Source: JAICKN01 sp036489565
GTDB lineage: Bacteria > Acidobacteriota > Terriglobia > Terriglobales > Acidobacteriaceae
Direction of reading: 5' to 3'
Length of the DNA stretch: 64,000 nucleotides
Assembly: GCA_036489565.1 (NCBI GenBank)
Contig: DASXFN010000085.1
Span: forward strand, 1 to 64,000
Position numbers and translations under genes: made by a program. Below are positions 55,129-63,137 of the stretch, piece after piece. Within the stretch, counting starts at the first letter, position 1. Each line of letters begins with the position of its first letter. The notes below the pieces were generated by a model. It did not search any database, was not told where the DNA came from, and worked only from the letters and a program-made list of their open reading frames with translations.

Positions 55129-55989
55129 ATGTTGCTCACACCATTCCGATCGCGTCGTTGCGTAGCCAAGTGGATTGTGATTATCTTTCTTGCAACCTCG
55201 ATCACAGCGTTTGCACAAACTCCGCCGCAACCGGCGGGACCCGATCAACATGAGGCGAACGCTCTTGCCAAAGAAACACAAAACCCGGTAGGAGACATTG
55301 TCTCTGTGCCTTTTCAATTTAATTTCAACAGTGGTGGAGGGCTGGTAGACGAGACTGCGTTCAATTTAAATTTCCAGCCTGTGATTCCAATTCACTTATC
55401 GCCTGCATTAAATATGATTGCGCGAACGATTGTTCCCATTGACAGTTTTCCGGCCTCTCCAGGAATCCGATTCAGTGGTGTAGGAGATATTCAGGAGCAG
55501 CTCTTCTTCTCTCCTGCCAAGCCAGGAAAGGTGATCGTTGGAGTAGGGCCTGTATTTTCTTTCCCAACTGCCACCGCGGAACCAGCCAAAACTGGAACAT
55601 GGGCTGCCGGTGGAAGTGTTTTACTCGTTGTCACACCCGGTCCGTGGGTTGTAGGCGTGCTTGCGACGCAGCTGTCCCCGCTTATAGATCGGGGAGGGTC
55701 GCCACGGACCAATCTTTTTTCACTTCAATATTTTGCTAACTACAACTTCGGGAAGGGATGGGCGGTTGGAACATCCCCAACGATTTCAGCAAATTGGGAT
55801 GCAACCAGCAATGATCGTTGGACTGTGCCTTTAGGTGCATCCTTCAGTCGAACTGTAGTTTTCAATCGTCAGCCCATGACACTAGGAATTCAGTATTACC
55901 ACAATCTCAAAGGGCCGAATGCTGCTCCATCAACTACGTTGCGCTTTACCGTGACCCTGATCTTCCCGACAAAACGACCTGGCAGTTAG
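55129..55989 (+). CDS. Outer-membrane beta-barrel/transporter-like protein
   Basis: A signal peptide (WIVIIFLATSITAFAQ, about residues 15-31) precedes a barrel with strands such as NNFNSGGG-like FNFNSGGGLVDETAFNLNF, GIRFSGVGDIQEQLFFSP and MTLGIQYYHNLKG, ending TLRFTVTLIFPTKRPGS. Such proteins are often annotated as neuromedin U or MetA-like transporters. It begins 19 bases after the large sulfatase, so both are likely translated from one message, and it is the third barrel of the sulfatase module. Confidence 0.82.
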   Translation: MLLTPFRSRRCVAKWIVIIFLATSITAFAQTPPQPAGPDQHEANALAKETQNPVGDIVSVPFQFNFNSGGGLVDETAFNLNFQPVIPIHLSPALNMIARTIVPIDSFPASPGIRFSGVGDIQEQLFFSPAKPGKVIVGVGPVFSFPTATAEPAKTGTWAAGGSVLLVVTPGPWVVGVLATQLSPLIDRGGSPRTNLFSLQYFANYNFGKGWAVGTSPTISANWDATSNDRWTVPLGASFSRTVVFNRQPMTLGIQYYHNLKGPNAAPSTTLRFTVTLIFPTKRPGS

Positions 55990-56009
55990 GGTGCAGGAGA
56001 CGAAATGAT

Positions 56010-56414
56010 ATGAAGGCCACCCGGACAAATCCGAATTATTCGCTGAACAAGAATTGGTTACAAAAACAGTCAGAAAAATGGAGACATGACGTAAAGTTGG
56101 TCGTCCGTCAAACTCGCGTGCTGATGTTCGCGCTAAAACACCCGAAAGTTCCATGGTATGCAAAGCTGGTGGCTGGCAGTTCCATAGCTTACATCTTCAG
56201 CCCCATTCAACTGATACCGACGTTTATCCCTATTATTGGGCAAATGGACGATTTGCTGGTTCTGTTTATTGGAACGAAGTTGTTGCGTAAGCTCACTCCT
56301 GCAACAATTCTCGACGAATGTATAACCCGCGCGGAACGTGCACCGCTTTTCCAACTCAAGAAGCCTCGTCAAGTATTTCGTGATGAACACAAACAAGAAA
56401 GTTCAGCGGCATGA
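56010..56414 (+). CDS. DUF1232 (YkvA-like) membrane protein
   Basis: About 134 residues. The stretch KLVAGSSIAYIFSPIQLIPTF with FIPIIGQMDDLLVLFIGTK is the DUF1232 signature (short helices, probably membrane-associated). Function unknown. ATG 56010 has AGGAG upstream; the longer frame overlaps the barrel gene. It sits between the barrel gene and the secreted HAD gene in the same direction, so it is in the sulfatase operon. Confidence 0.87.
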   Translation: MKATRTNPNYSLNKNWLQKQSEKWRHDVKLVVRQTRVLMFALKHPKVPWYAKLVAGSSIAYIFSPIQLIPTFIPIIGQMDDLLVLFIGTKLLRKLTPATILDECITRAERAPLFQLKKPRQVFRDEHKQESSAA

Positions 56415-56431
56415 TGTTTTAGAGGTGTCCT

Positions 56432-57448
56432 TTGAACACAGCCCTATTGCACCGCAAACTGCTTCAACTTGCATGTCTGCTTGTGCTCGCAATGTCCTGC
56501 CTGGCGCAAGAAAAAGCTGATCCGCTTCCTTCCTGGAATGATGGCGTGGCGAAGAAAACAATTATAAATTTCGTTTTACGGACCACGACCGCGGGAAGCC
56601 CTGACTATATTCCCGTCGATGATCGCATTGCGACTTTTGATAATGACGGTACATTGTGGGTAGAGCAGCCGTTTTATGTGCAGTTTGCATTCGCGCTGGA
56701 CCGGATAAAGACGCTGGCTCAGCGACATCCTGAATGGAAACATCAGCAGCCATTCCAGGCAGTGCTGGAAGGCGATACCAAAGCGCTGCAAGCCAGCGGT
56801 GAAAAAGGCTTGGTTGAATTAATGATGACAACCCATGCGGGCATGACAACAGACGAATTCGCACAAATCGTCAATGATTGGATGAAAACTGCAAAACATC
56901 CTCGGTTTCATCGTCTTTATACAGAATGCATTTATCAGCCGATGCTGGAGCTATTGAACTATTTGCGGGCCAATGCATTCGAGACCTACATTGTTTCTGG
57001 CGGCGGAGTTGAATTCATGCGTCCTTGGGCACAACAGGTCTACGGAATTCCGCCACAGCAAATCATTGGCAGCTCCATCAAAACAAAATTTGAAATGCGC
57101 GGCGGCCAACCTGTGCTTGTCCGTCTGCCGGAAGTAAATTTTGTGGACGATAAAACAGGAAAACCAGTCGGCATCAACGAATTTATCGGCCGCCGCCCTG
57201 TCGCCGCTTTCGGCAATTCTGATGGTGATCAACAAATGCTTGAATGGACTGCCGCAGGCAAAGGTCCAAGGTTAATGCTACTCATTCACCACACGGACGG
57301 CGAACGTGAATATGCGTATGATCGTCAGTCGCACATCGGAACTCTCAACAAAGCGCTGGACGAAGCTATAACCCGGAAATGGATCGTTGTTGATATGAAG
57401 CGCGACTGGAAGGTCATCTTCCCCACGCCGCAAGGTCGAAGCCATTAA
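56432..57448 (+). CDS. Secreted HAD-family phosphatase
   Basis: A signal peptide (LLQLACLLVLAMSCLAQ, about residues 9-26) precedes a haloacid-dehalogenase fold: motif I ATFDNDGTLW (nucleophile and acid Asp), motif II ETYIVSGGG, a motif III Lys in GKPVGINEF and motif IV AFGNSDGDQQML. It should remove phosphate in the periplasm; the phosphate donor is unknown. The start is TTG 56432, 17 bases after the DUF1232 gene. Its place at the end of the sulfatase module suggests that substrates may be phosphorylated as well as sulfated, or that it serves phosphate scavenging. Confidence 0.9.
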   Translation: MNTALLHRKLLQLACLLVLAMSCLAQEKADPLPSWNDGVAKKTIINFVLRTTTAGSPDYIPVDDRIATFDNDGTLWVEQPFYVQFAFALDRIKTLAQRHPEWKHQQPFQAVLEGDTKALQASGEKGLVELMMTTHAGMTTDEFAQIVNDWMKTAKHPRFHRLYTECIYQPMLELLNYLRANAFETYIVSGGGVEFMRPWAQQVYGIPPQQIIGSSIKTKFEMRGGQPVLVRLPEVNFVDDKTGKPVGINEFIGRRPVAAFGNSDGDQQMLEWTAAGKGPRLMLLIHHTDGEREYAYDRQSHIGTLNKALDEAITRKWIVVDMKRDWKVIFPTPQGRSH

Positions 57449-57679
57449 ATTGTTTGATCATGGCCCGTAAGTATTCGGGGGACGAAATCGCGCATTAATT
57501 CGCATATGGTTGTAAAGTTTTCCGCGTTAACCTAGCCAAACAATTTGGTTTCCTTCGCTCACCAGGGAAAATCCAACTTTCTGCTTGCGGGGAACTTGAA
57601 GAGCGAAATTGTCATAAGCTTTTTCTTATGATCAAAATGAGGCCGAGCATCTCTTTTTGGTAATGATTGCGTGGTCGCT

Positions 57680-58321
57680 ATGAAATGGCTGAACAATATC
57701 TGGATATTGCTGCTTGCGATCGTCATAGCTTTCAGCAGCCTCTATTTCGCGTATGCACAACAATCGAATGTTCCTCAAGCTTCCCCCAAGGCTGCCCAAG
57801 CCCAGGTTCCAGCCACCGCACCATCTCAATCTCCTACAGGACAGCAACCATCCGGGGAACCGCCTGCTGGCACTCCCGCGCCTCCGCAAACACAAAGTGA
57901 TATAGCTACAAAACTCCAGGTTTTTGTCTATCCGGCAAAGGGACAACCTTCTACTCAACAGTCGCAAGATGAGCAACAGTGCTTTGAATGGGCGCAGTCT
58001 TCCGCTGCAAATCAAGCGCCCGCCACAACGGCACAAGCCGATTCTTCCCAGCAAAAATCAGGAGCGCCAGTCGCAGGAGGCGCGGCGAAGGGAGCGGCTG
58101 CGGGAGCCGCAATTGGCGCCATTGCCGGCGATGCAGGAGAAGGGGCGGCCATTGGGGCGACGGGCGGAGCCATGGGTGGCGCGCGCAATCGGAGAAAAGC
58201 AAAGAAAGAAGCAGAAAAAGAAAAGCAGGCCCAACAAAGCGCGCAACAACAGCAAGCCACCGATTCTCTACGTCGTGCGTTCGGCGCGTGCATGGAACCG
58301 AAAGGGTATTCCGTCAAATAG
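57680..58321 (+). CDS. Glycine-zipper envelope protein
   Basis: An N-terminal membrane helix or signal (IWILLLAIVIAFSSLYFAYA) is followed by a Pro/Gln/Ser-rich linker, then a small Cys-containing region and a glycine-zipper stretch (GAAAGAAIGAIAGDAGEG, about residues 135-155) and a charged coiled tail rich in Lys, Glu and Gln. It resembles glycine-zipper outer-membrane lipoprotein-like proteins. GTG 57671 or ATG 57680 may start it. Function unknown; it follows the sulfatase module by 230 bases. Confidence 0.75.
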   Translation: MKWLNNIWILLLAIVIAFSSLYFAYAQQSNVPQASPKAAQAQVPATAPSQSPTGQQPSGEPPAGTPAPPQTQSDIATKLQVFVYPAKGQPSTQQSQDEQQCFEWAQSSAANQAPATTAQADSSQQKSGAPVAGGAAKGAAAGAAIGAIAGDAGEGAAIGATGGAMGGARNRRKAKKEAEKEKQAQQSAQQQQATDSLRRAFGACMEPKGYSVK

Positions 58322-58380
58322 TTTCATTTGGTTAAAGACAAGGACCTGCCGATTTAGATTCGATTTACCTGCCAGCGATA

Positions 58381-58590
58381 TTGCTCTTCAGCATTCTGAC
58401 GATTCTCGCCGGTAACTCTAAAGCGCAGCATATTGAGATTGGCGGCTTTGGCGACTATGAAGACGCCAACGCAGCGGGCTTTCCGCACAATGCCTTTGGG
58501 GTGGGCGGACCATCGCTCACAAGAAGCACACAAAAACTCACTAACTTTGTTGCAGAGCGCCGGAAAAGCCGGTCACATTGGGGCCGTTAA
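58381..58590 (+). pseudogene. Truncated outer-membrane beta-barrel relic
   Basis: The frame encodes the end of a signal-peptide-like sequence (LTILAGNSKAQ) followed by IEIGGFGDYEDAN and FGVGG, a pattern common at the start of small outer-membrane barrels. It has no proper start with a ribosome site and the barrel stops after about 45 residues in unrelated sequence. It also overlaps the end of the regulator gene at 58573. It is most simply a gene fragment; chance resemblance is possible. Confidence 0.35.
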
Positions 58591-59214
58591 AATGTGTTCT
58601 TTTATGGCGAAGCGCACGAGATCCGAATTTGTTTTTAAACTAAACTCTTCCATGATCCGATATTTATGAAATGCTACGGTGCGGGTTGCTACATTAAGAA
58701 TTGCTGCCGCTTCTTTCATCGTACGTCCCTCAGCAAGTAGTTGAAGTACTTCACGTTGCCGGGGAGTCAAATGTTTAATCCGATCAGGCCGTGGATCACG
58801 AACAAAGTCGTCCAGCAACCGTTGAGCCACTGAAGGCGTTACATAAGATTGTCCTTTTAATACGTCTCGTACGGCTTTGGCCAACTCTCCCCCGGCAGAT
58901 TTCTTAAGAAGATATCCCGAAGCCCACTCGCGAAGCGCTAAAGAAGCCAAATCGTAGTCTTCACTCATGGTTAAAACAATCACTTTGGTTTTAGGCAAAA
59001 GTTTTTTTAATTCTCTGCCAGCGTCCATTCCGTTGAGCAAAGGCATGCCAAGGTCAATCACAGTGACATCAGGCTTTAACTGTGGTGCGAGCAGCAGCAG
59101 CATTCTGCCGTCCGTTGCCGTTCCGACAATTTCAAATTCGGGTTCGAGTAGCCGCTTGAAAGCTTCAAGAACCAACGTGTGATCATCCGCGAGCAGGACC
59201 CGAGGTTTACCCAT
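58573..59214 (-). CDS. NarL/FixJ-family response regulator (orphan)
   Basis: The receiver shows LADDHTLVLEAF, the phosphorylation site in VTVIDLGMPLLNG and a Lys at YLLKKSAG; the LuxR HTH (about residues 145-205) has LTPRQREVLQLLAEGRTMKE. ATG 59214 has GGGGAGG upstream. No kinase gene is adjacent; it is the last gene of a minus-strand row with DUF1622, the Asn/Val-repeat protein and DUF2092, so it may respond to an orphan kinase such as that at 41912. Confidence 0.95.
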   Translation of the reverse strand: MGKPRVLLADDHTLVLEAFKRLLEPEFEIVGTATDGRMLLLLAPQLKPDVTVIDLGMPLLNGMDAGRELKKLLPKTKVIVLTMSEDYDLASLALREWASGYLLKKSAGGELAKAVRDVLKGQSYVTPSVAQRLLDDFVRDPRPDRIKHLTPRQREVLQLLAEGRTMKEAAAILNVATRTVAFHKYRIMEEFSLKTNSDLVRFAIKEHILTAPM

Positions 59215-59423
59215 ACAGCCTCCCCTGGACGCATTCTGAGCGCGATTAGAGCGCTTCGCATCCAGTCTAAGCAAAATCTTGGGTGTAAAACCACTGTCAA
59301 CAGTTATAGGCTGGTAAATACATTCGACCAGAAAAATACAATCGTTTTCAATACTTATTTAGAATTTAGTGATTTGTTCGGAATTAGTAATGCGAATAGA
59401 GCCGTTGGCAGATCTCTTCGCTT

Positions 59424-59810
59424 TTAGGCAATTTGGATGGAAGCGCTTTTCGGTTTTTCAGTTTCAGCCTGAGACGAAGATATCTCATATTTCTCCATGT
59501 CCTTCTCGAGAAAATAGTTTAAGAATGTTCGGATAATGCCGATCGCGGCCAACTGTCCAATGTCGTTCCAGCTGGGGGCAATTGCACTGCGCACAATGTC
59601 AGCCGCCAATTCAAACTCAAGGCCGAGTAGAAGCCAAACTCCAAAGCGCGTTATGATTTCCTTCCTTTGCCCAGGCGGCGAACGTCGCAATAGCGACACT
59701 TTAAAAGACTCTAGAAGGGCCTCGATTGCTCCGTAAGAGATGATGACGGTAGCTGCACACTCTACGCCCAGAGCAATAGCTTCCGCAAAGCGTTTGAAGA
59801 GATCTATCAT
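59424..59810 (-). CDS. DUF1622 membrane protein
   Basis: About 128 residues with three likely membrane stretches. FGVWLLLGLEFELAADIVRS and AAIGIIRTFLNYFLEKDME are typical of DUF1622. Function unknown. It lies on the minus strand between the Asn/Val-repeat protein gene and the NarL-type regulator gene. Confidence 0.88.
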   Translation of the reverse strand: MIDLFKRFAEAIALGVECAATVIISYGAIEALLESFKVSLLRRSPPGQRKEIITRFGVWLLLGLEFELAADIVRSAIAPSWNDIGQLAAIGIIRTFLNYFLEKDMEKYEISSSQAETEKPKSASIQIA

Positions 59811-59862
59811 CGTGGCACCGAGATTGCGCGAACAGAATTCGCGGTTGAGTCAGCAGAAACTT

Positions 59863-60381
59863 TCAGGGATGTGTCACAACTTGATATACCAACGATGTGC
59901 CCTGGTAAAAAGGCTGATAAAAAACATTATTGCAGTTGTAAACCGTGGCACTTCCGGTAGCAACGCTGGCGCAACTTCCCGGCAGGGTGGTTACAACAGT
60001 TCCCATAGCGGGCGCCGTAATAACTGTGGTGGTCGAGGGCCTCGATGCCGCTGCGACTACGGCCGTAGTCGCAGCACCTACTGCTGCGCCCGTTGCGAAT
60101 GATCCCCAATTCCAGCCGTTATCTACTACAACCGCACCGCCGCGATAATAGCCACCGTTGTAGTTTCCATGAACGTTTACGTTGCGATTTACATTAACAT
60201 TTCGGTTTATGTTTGTATTTGTGTTCAAATTCCGGTTCACATTGGCATTCGCATTCACATTTCGATTGGCGGAACGGTTCTGCACATTGACGTGATTCAC
60301 ATTTCCGCCGCGCGCGACTCCAGCATCCGAAATATCGACATAAACCAAAACGATTAGCAGGCATGCAATGATTCGTTTCAT
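59863..60381 (-). CDS. Secreted Asn/Val-repeat protein
   Basis: A signal peptide (IIACLLIVLVYVDISDAG) precedes a run of alternating Asn and small/charged residues (about residues 25-75: repeats of NRNVN, NVNRN, NTNIN) followed by a Gly/Tyr stretch and a hydrophobic Ala/Val segment (about 95-115), then a short Cys-containing tail (LPGSCASV, YNCNNVFYQPFYQG). The pattern resembles secreted proteins I recall from many soil proteobacteria next to DUF2092 genes. Its function is unknown; the repeat suggests a self-assembling or surface-exposed segment. Its start codon is only 2 bases after the DUF2092 stop, with GGAG upstream. Confidence 0.82.
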   Translation of the reverse strand: MKRIIACLLIVLVYVDISDAGVARGGNVNHVNVQNRSANRNVNANANVNRNLNTNTNINRNVNVNRNVNVHGNYNGGYYRGGAVVVDNGWNWGSFATGAAVGAATTAVVAAASRPSTTTVITAPAMGTVVTTLPGSCASVATGSATVYNCNNVFYQPFYQGTSLVYQVVTHP

Positions 60382-60383
60382 GA

Positions 60384-61133
60384 TTATTTCTCCGTGGCTG
60401 TCATTAGTTCGATGTACTTTGCGTCCGCAGGTTTGTTGAATGTAAATGTGGAGGAATTTATTTGCGGAGAGAGGTTCCAGTCCAGGAACTGTACGATGGT
60501 TCGAGGATTGTAGGGTTTGCTCTTATCAACAACCTCCAACCGCACGATCTGTGGCTTGTCGCCGCCGATGACCCAGATTTGCCACTCAGCATCTGGTTCA
60601 GTAAATGCTAGCTGATGAACTTCCTGATCAGCCAACTGGACTCGGCCCACTACATATGCGCTACGAAGGGAGTCGCTCAGCGACTTATATGGGTTGCTGG
60701 ACAGAAAATTACGAATCGGAATAAAGATATTCTTTTTCTCAAGACTGTCGAGGGTCGCATCCAGCGTGGTAGGACTTGAAATAGTTGTAAAAAACTTTGT
60801 CTCAGGCGTGAAAAGAGTAGCGTGCCCTGCGTTGTAAAAAAGCTGGACCTCTTTACCAACGCCAAGAATATTTAAGCGGAGCTTGTCAGGCTTCGCAACG
60901 GTCGCTTCTGTTACATGAAAAAGCGTAATGATCTGGCCATTGCTTCCAAGGGTTTCGCGGCTCACAATAGCGCGAAAAGAATAAGCTTTAGCGTGTTCAA
61001 TCGGATCAGTTACGGTCTTCAGCACTTTCAACGCAAGTGGATCAATGTCCGATTGTTTTGCCGAATCTTTTTGAGCGGGAAGCAAAGTAGAACAAGCAAT
61101 GAGAAATACCCAACAGTAAATATGTGCTTTCAT
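60384..61133 (-). CDS. DUF2092 periplasmic protein
   Basis: A 249-residue protein with a signal peptide (AHIYCWVFLIACSTLLPAQ). The body matches DUF2092: LALKVLKTVTDPIEHAKAYSF at the N-terminus, KPDKLRLNILG, YNAGHATLFTPETKFF and FLDWNLSPQINSSTFTFNKP. This fold is related to LolA-like outer-membrane carrier proteins, so it may bind a lipid or hydrophobic ligand in the periplasm. It is translated with the downstream Asn/Val-repeat gene (2-base gap). Confidence 0.9.
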   Translation of the reverse strand: MKAHIYCWVFLIACSTLLPAQKDSAKQSDIDPLALKVLKTVTDPIEHAKAYSFRAIVSRETLGSNGQIITLFHVTEATVAKPDKLRLNILGVGKEVQLFYNAGHATLFTPETKFFTTISSPTTLDATLDSLEKKNIFIPIRNFLSSNPYKSLSDSLRSAYVVGRVQLADQEVHQLAFTEPDAEWQIWVIGGDKPQIVRLEVVDKSKPYNPRTIVQFLDWNLSPQINSSTFTFNKPADAKYIELMTATEK

Positions 61134-61260
61134 CGCGATACTCCCAAGAGTCCATGACTGATGCTGGAACTATCGTGAAAGTGAAGGGCGGAATTGCCCA
61201 CTGTCAAGTGTTACAGAATTGTTTGCAAGAATTCACGGATTTACAAAAAGCAAGCAAACT

Positions 61261-61926
61261 TCACCATCGAAGTCCAAAGGTTAACGGGAGAACGTCGGTG
61301 TCAATATGATCATGAGCCGCGTGATGGTAGCGGACTTCACTATAAAATTTCAGATTGCCCTCGCCGATTTTTAAAGTTACCCCGCCGCCAATGTTTCCAC
61401 CAAAGGCATCGCTACTTGAGGAAGCCAGCACCGCGTTGGCGGGAAACAATCCGCTCACGCACGATCCCCACCAGACCCAAAATGCAGGGCACACCGTTCC
61501 CGGAACAAGGGTAGGAGCAGTAAGTTCACCGGAACGATGGTACCAACCGCCCCCGCCAATCGCATAAAAGCCCAATCTCCCACGAGTTGGCACACGGAAA
61601 ATAGCATTGAGCGTAACCGCATATTGACGCGTGCTCGCATCCGGGACCTGAAGTTGCTGGACGACACTTTTTTTAACAGGCAGATCGTCCCACATGAATT
61701 CCGCGGAAAGTCCGAGCAGATGGTTAAGGTTGGGGCCTCCGCCAACCACAAAGTTGGCCCCATTGTTAGCAAAGTCTGCGGTTGAATTGAGAGGAAATCC
61801 AACTCCGCCACCAACATTGAAATTCCATCGCGGAATTTCCTGGGCATTTGCCGCGCTGATAGTGAATAAAAGCGTAAAGGCGAAAAATATCGCCCCACGC
61901 AATCGGCAATCTTTGTTTTTAGCCAC
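61261..61926 (-). CDS. Outer-membrane beta-barrel protein
   Basis: A signal peptide (GAIFFAFTLLFTISAANAQ) precedes a barrel (WNFNVGGGVGFPLNSTADF, GLSAEFMWDDLP, GRLGFYAIGGGGWYHRSG, LKFYSEVRYHHAAH) ending in DVLPLTFGLRW, with a terminal aromatic. It is probably an OmpA/OmpW-like small barrel. It heads the minus-strand row that continues with DUF2092, the Asn/Val-repeat protein, DUF1622 and a NarL-type regulator. Confidence 0.85.
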   Translation of the reverse strand: MAKNKDCRLRGAIFFAFTLLFTISAANAQEIPRWNFNVGGGVGFPLNSTADFANNGANFVVGGGPNLNHLLGLSAEFMWDDLPVKKSVVQQLQVPDASTRQYAVTLNAIFRVPTRGRLGFYAIGGGGWYHRSGELTAPTLVPGTVCPAFWVWWGSCVSGLFPANAVLASSSSDAFGGNIGGGVTLKIGEGNLKFYSEVRYHHAAHDHIDTDVLPLTFGLRW

Positions 61927-62285
61927 GAAATCTCACCTCTGCAAGCATTTGCTGACAGGTTAGGCGGCGAAATGTCTATTACAAACTGTCAATGGTGACA
62001 GCAAACATGAAAGAAACACGTGTAAGAAATTACACCTATAAATGCTTTGGTAAGTTGGTGCCAGGTGCATGGCGCGAAGGTGGTATTGCCAACAATAAGC
62101 CCCTTACTTATCCTGTTTATAACTTCTCTAAAATGGTTGAATTTAGAGAAATCGAACTTCAAGCCGGTTAACACGGTCTCACGACGGATCTATACCGTTG
62201 ATCCTCCAGCCAGCTATTGAGGAGTCCTTATGCGCGCGTCCAACAACATTACACAATTCATGTTGAATCTAATTTTGAAGCGCAA
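61927..62285. other. Divergent intergenic region
   Basis: This 359-base A/T-rich stretch separates the minus-strand barrel gene from the plus-strand receiver gene. A short minus frame at 61989-62174 has no support. It contains the 9-bp dyad described at 62124-62150. Confidence 0.5.
62124..62150. promoter_or_regulatory. Perfect 9-bp inverted repeat (operator or hairpin)
   Basis: TTCTCTAAA and TTTAGAGAA are separated by 9 bases. The repeat is perfect and lies about 135 bases upstream of the single-domain receiver gene. The spacing fits binding of a dimeric regulator. Confidence 0.5.
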
Positions 62286-62705
62286 ATGAAAAATCACGAT
62301 ACCCGGCCAACCGTGCTTTTAGCGGATGACCATGCCAAGATGCTGGAAAGCGTCGCAAAGTTGTTAAGTCAGAAATTTCGGGTGGTCGGAACTGTCTCGG
62401 ATGGGCAACCTGTTCTTGATGCAGCAAAGGAACTCAAGCCTGATTTGATCATAATGGACATCGCGATGCCGAACCTCGATGGCCTCAAAACCGCACACAA
62501 ACTACGTCAACTTAAACTGAAAGCAAAAATCGTTTTCTTTACGGTCAATGAAGATGAAGATTACGTTTCTGCCGCGCTCGCCGCAGGTGCATCCGGTTAC
62601 GTGTTGAAGTCACGGTTGCATTCAGATCTTATTCCGGCGTTGAAAGACGTTCTCGCTGGAGGGATTTTTATCTCTTGTCATTCTAAAAATCAAAAAGATG
62701 AATAG
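62286..62705 (+). CDS. Single-domain response regulator (receiver only)
   Basis: A NarL-type receiver (LLADDHAKML, phosphorylation site in LIIMDIAMPNLDG, FFTVNEDEDY, YVLKSRLHSD) that ends 20 residues later with no helix-turn-helix, so it is about 139 residues. The other NarL-type regulators in this window continue into a LuxR HTH at this point. It may work by protein contact or by competing for kinase phosphate. ATG 62286 lies just before the domain; the frame is open from 62217. Confidence 0.9.
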   Translation: MKNHDTRPTVLLADDHAKMLESVAKLLSQKFRVVGTVSDGQPVLDAAKELKPDLIIMDIAMPNLDGLKTAHKLRQLKLKAKIVFFTVNEDEDYVSAALAAGASGYVLKSRLHSDLIPALKDVLAGGIFISCHSKNQKDE

Positions 62706-62857
62706 CTGTTTTATCTAAGCGCGCTAAAATTTGGGGGGAGGGCCAGTGCGCTCCCACCAAAATAAGCGACCGCCCCGGCCCTGTCGTTGCTCCAGAGCAA
62801 TAAGAAAGAAATTACGATTTCTTCGGTGCAAATCAGGCAGGCATAAAAGCGCCCAGG

Positions 62858-63076
62858 TTAGCAATCAAATTCACCATTGAGAAGATTTTTGTGCTCGAAG
62901 ACAACTTCTCCTGCAATAAAGATTACTCGGGGACGGCACCAGCATAATGGGCCGTCTCCATGACTGGGAAATGTGTACAGCCGCATGCCTTCTGGAATGG
63001 CATCGATAATCTCGATCTCGGCGGAATTGTACTCTCCAGTTTTCGATGGCCCGGCCGTTTTGTTTTCAGTAGACAT
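62858..63076 (-). CDS. Small Cys-containing protein of unknown function
   Basis: A 72-residue frame with a compact C-terminal motif PLCWCRPRVIFIAGEVVFEH, where two cysteines flank Trp, followed by NLLNGEFDC. The composition looks like a real small protein, but no ribosome site is clear and no function is recognised. Confidence 0.5.
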   Translation of the reverse strand: MSTENKTAGPSKTGEYNSAEIEIIDAIPEGMRLYTFPSHGDGPLCWCRPRVIFIAGEVVFEHKNLLNGEFDC

Positions 63077-63137
63077 ATGTAAAGGGCGAAGTCTGTCTGA
63101 GATCCAATCTGCTCGATACTGTTATTTTTTACAGAAA

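Noticed and set aside
61989..62174. 61-codon minus-strand frame
   Set aside because: Its composition is random-like, it has no ribosome site, and it covers the inverted repeat.
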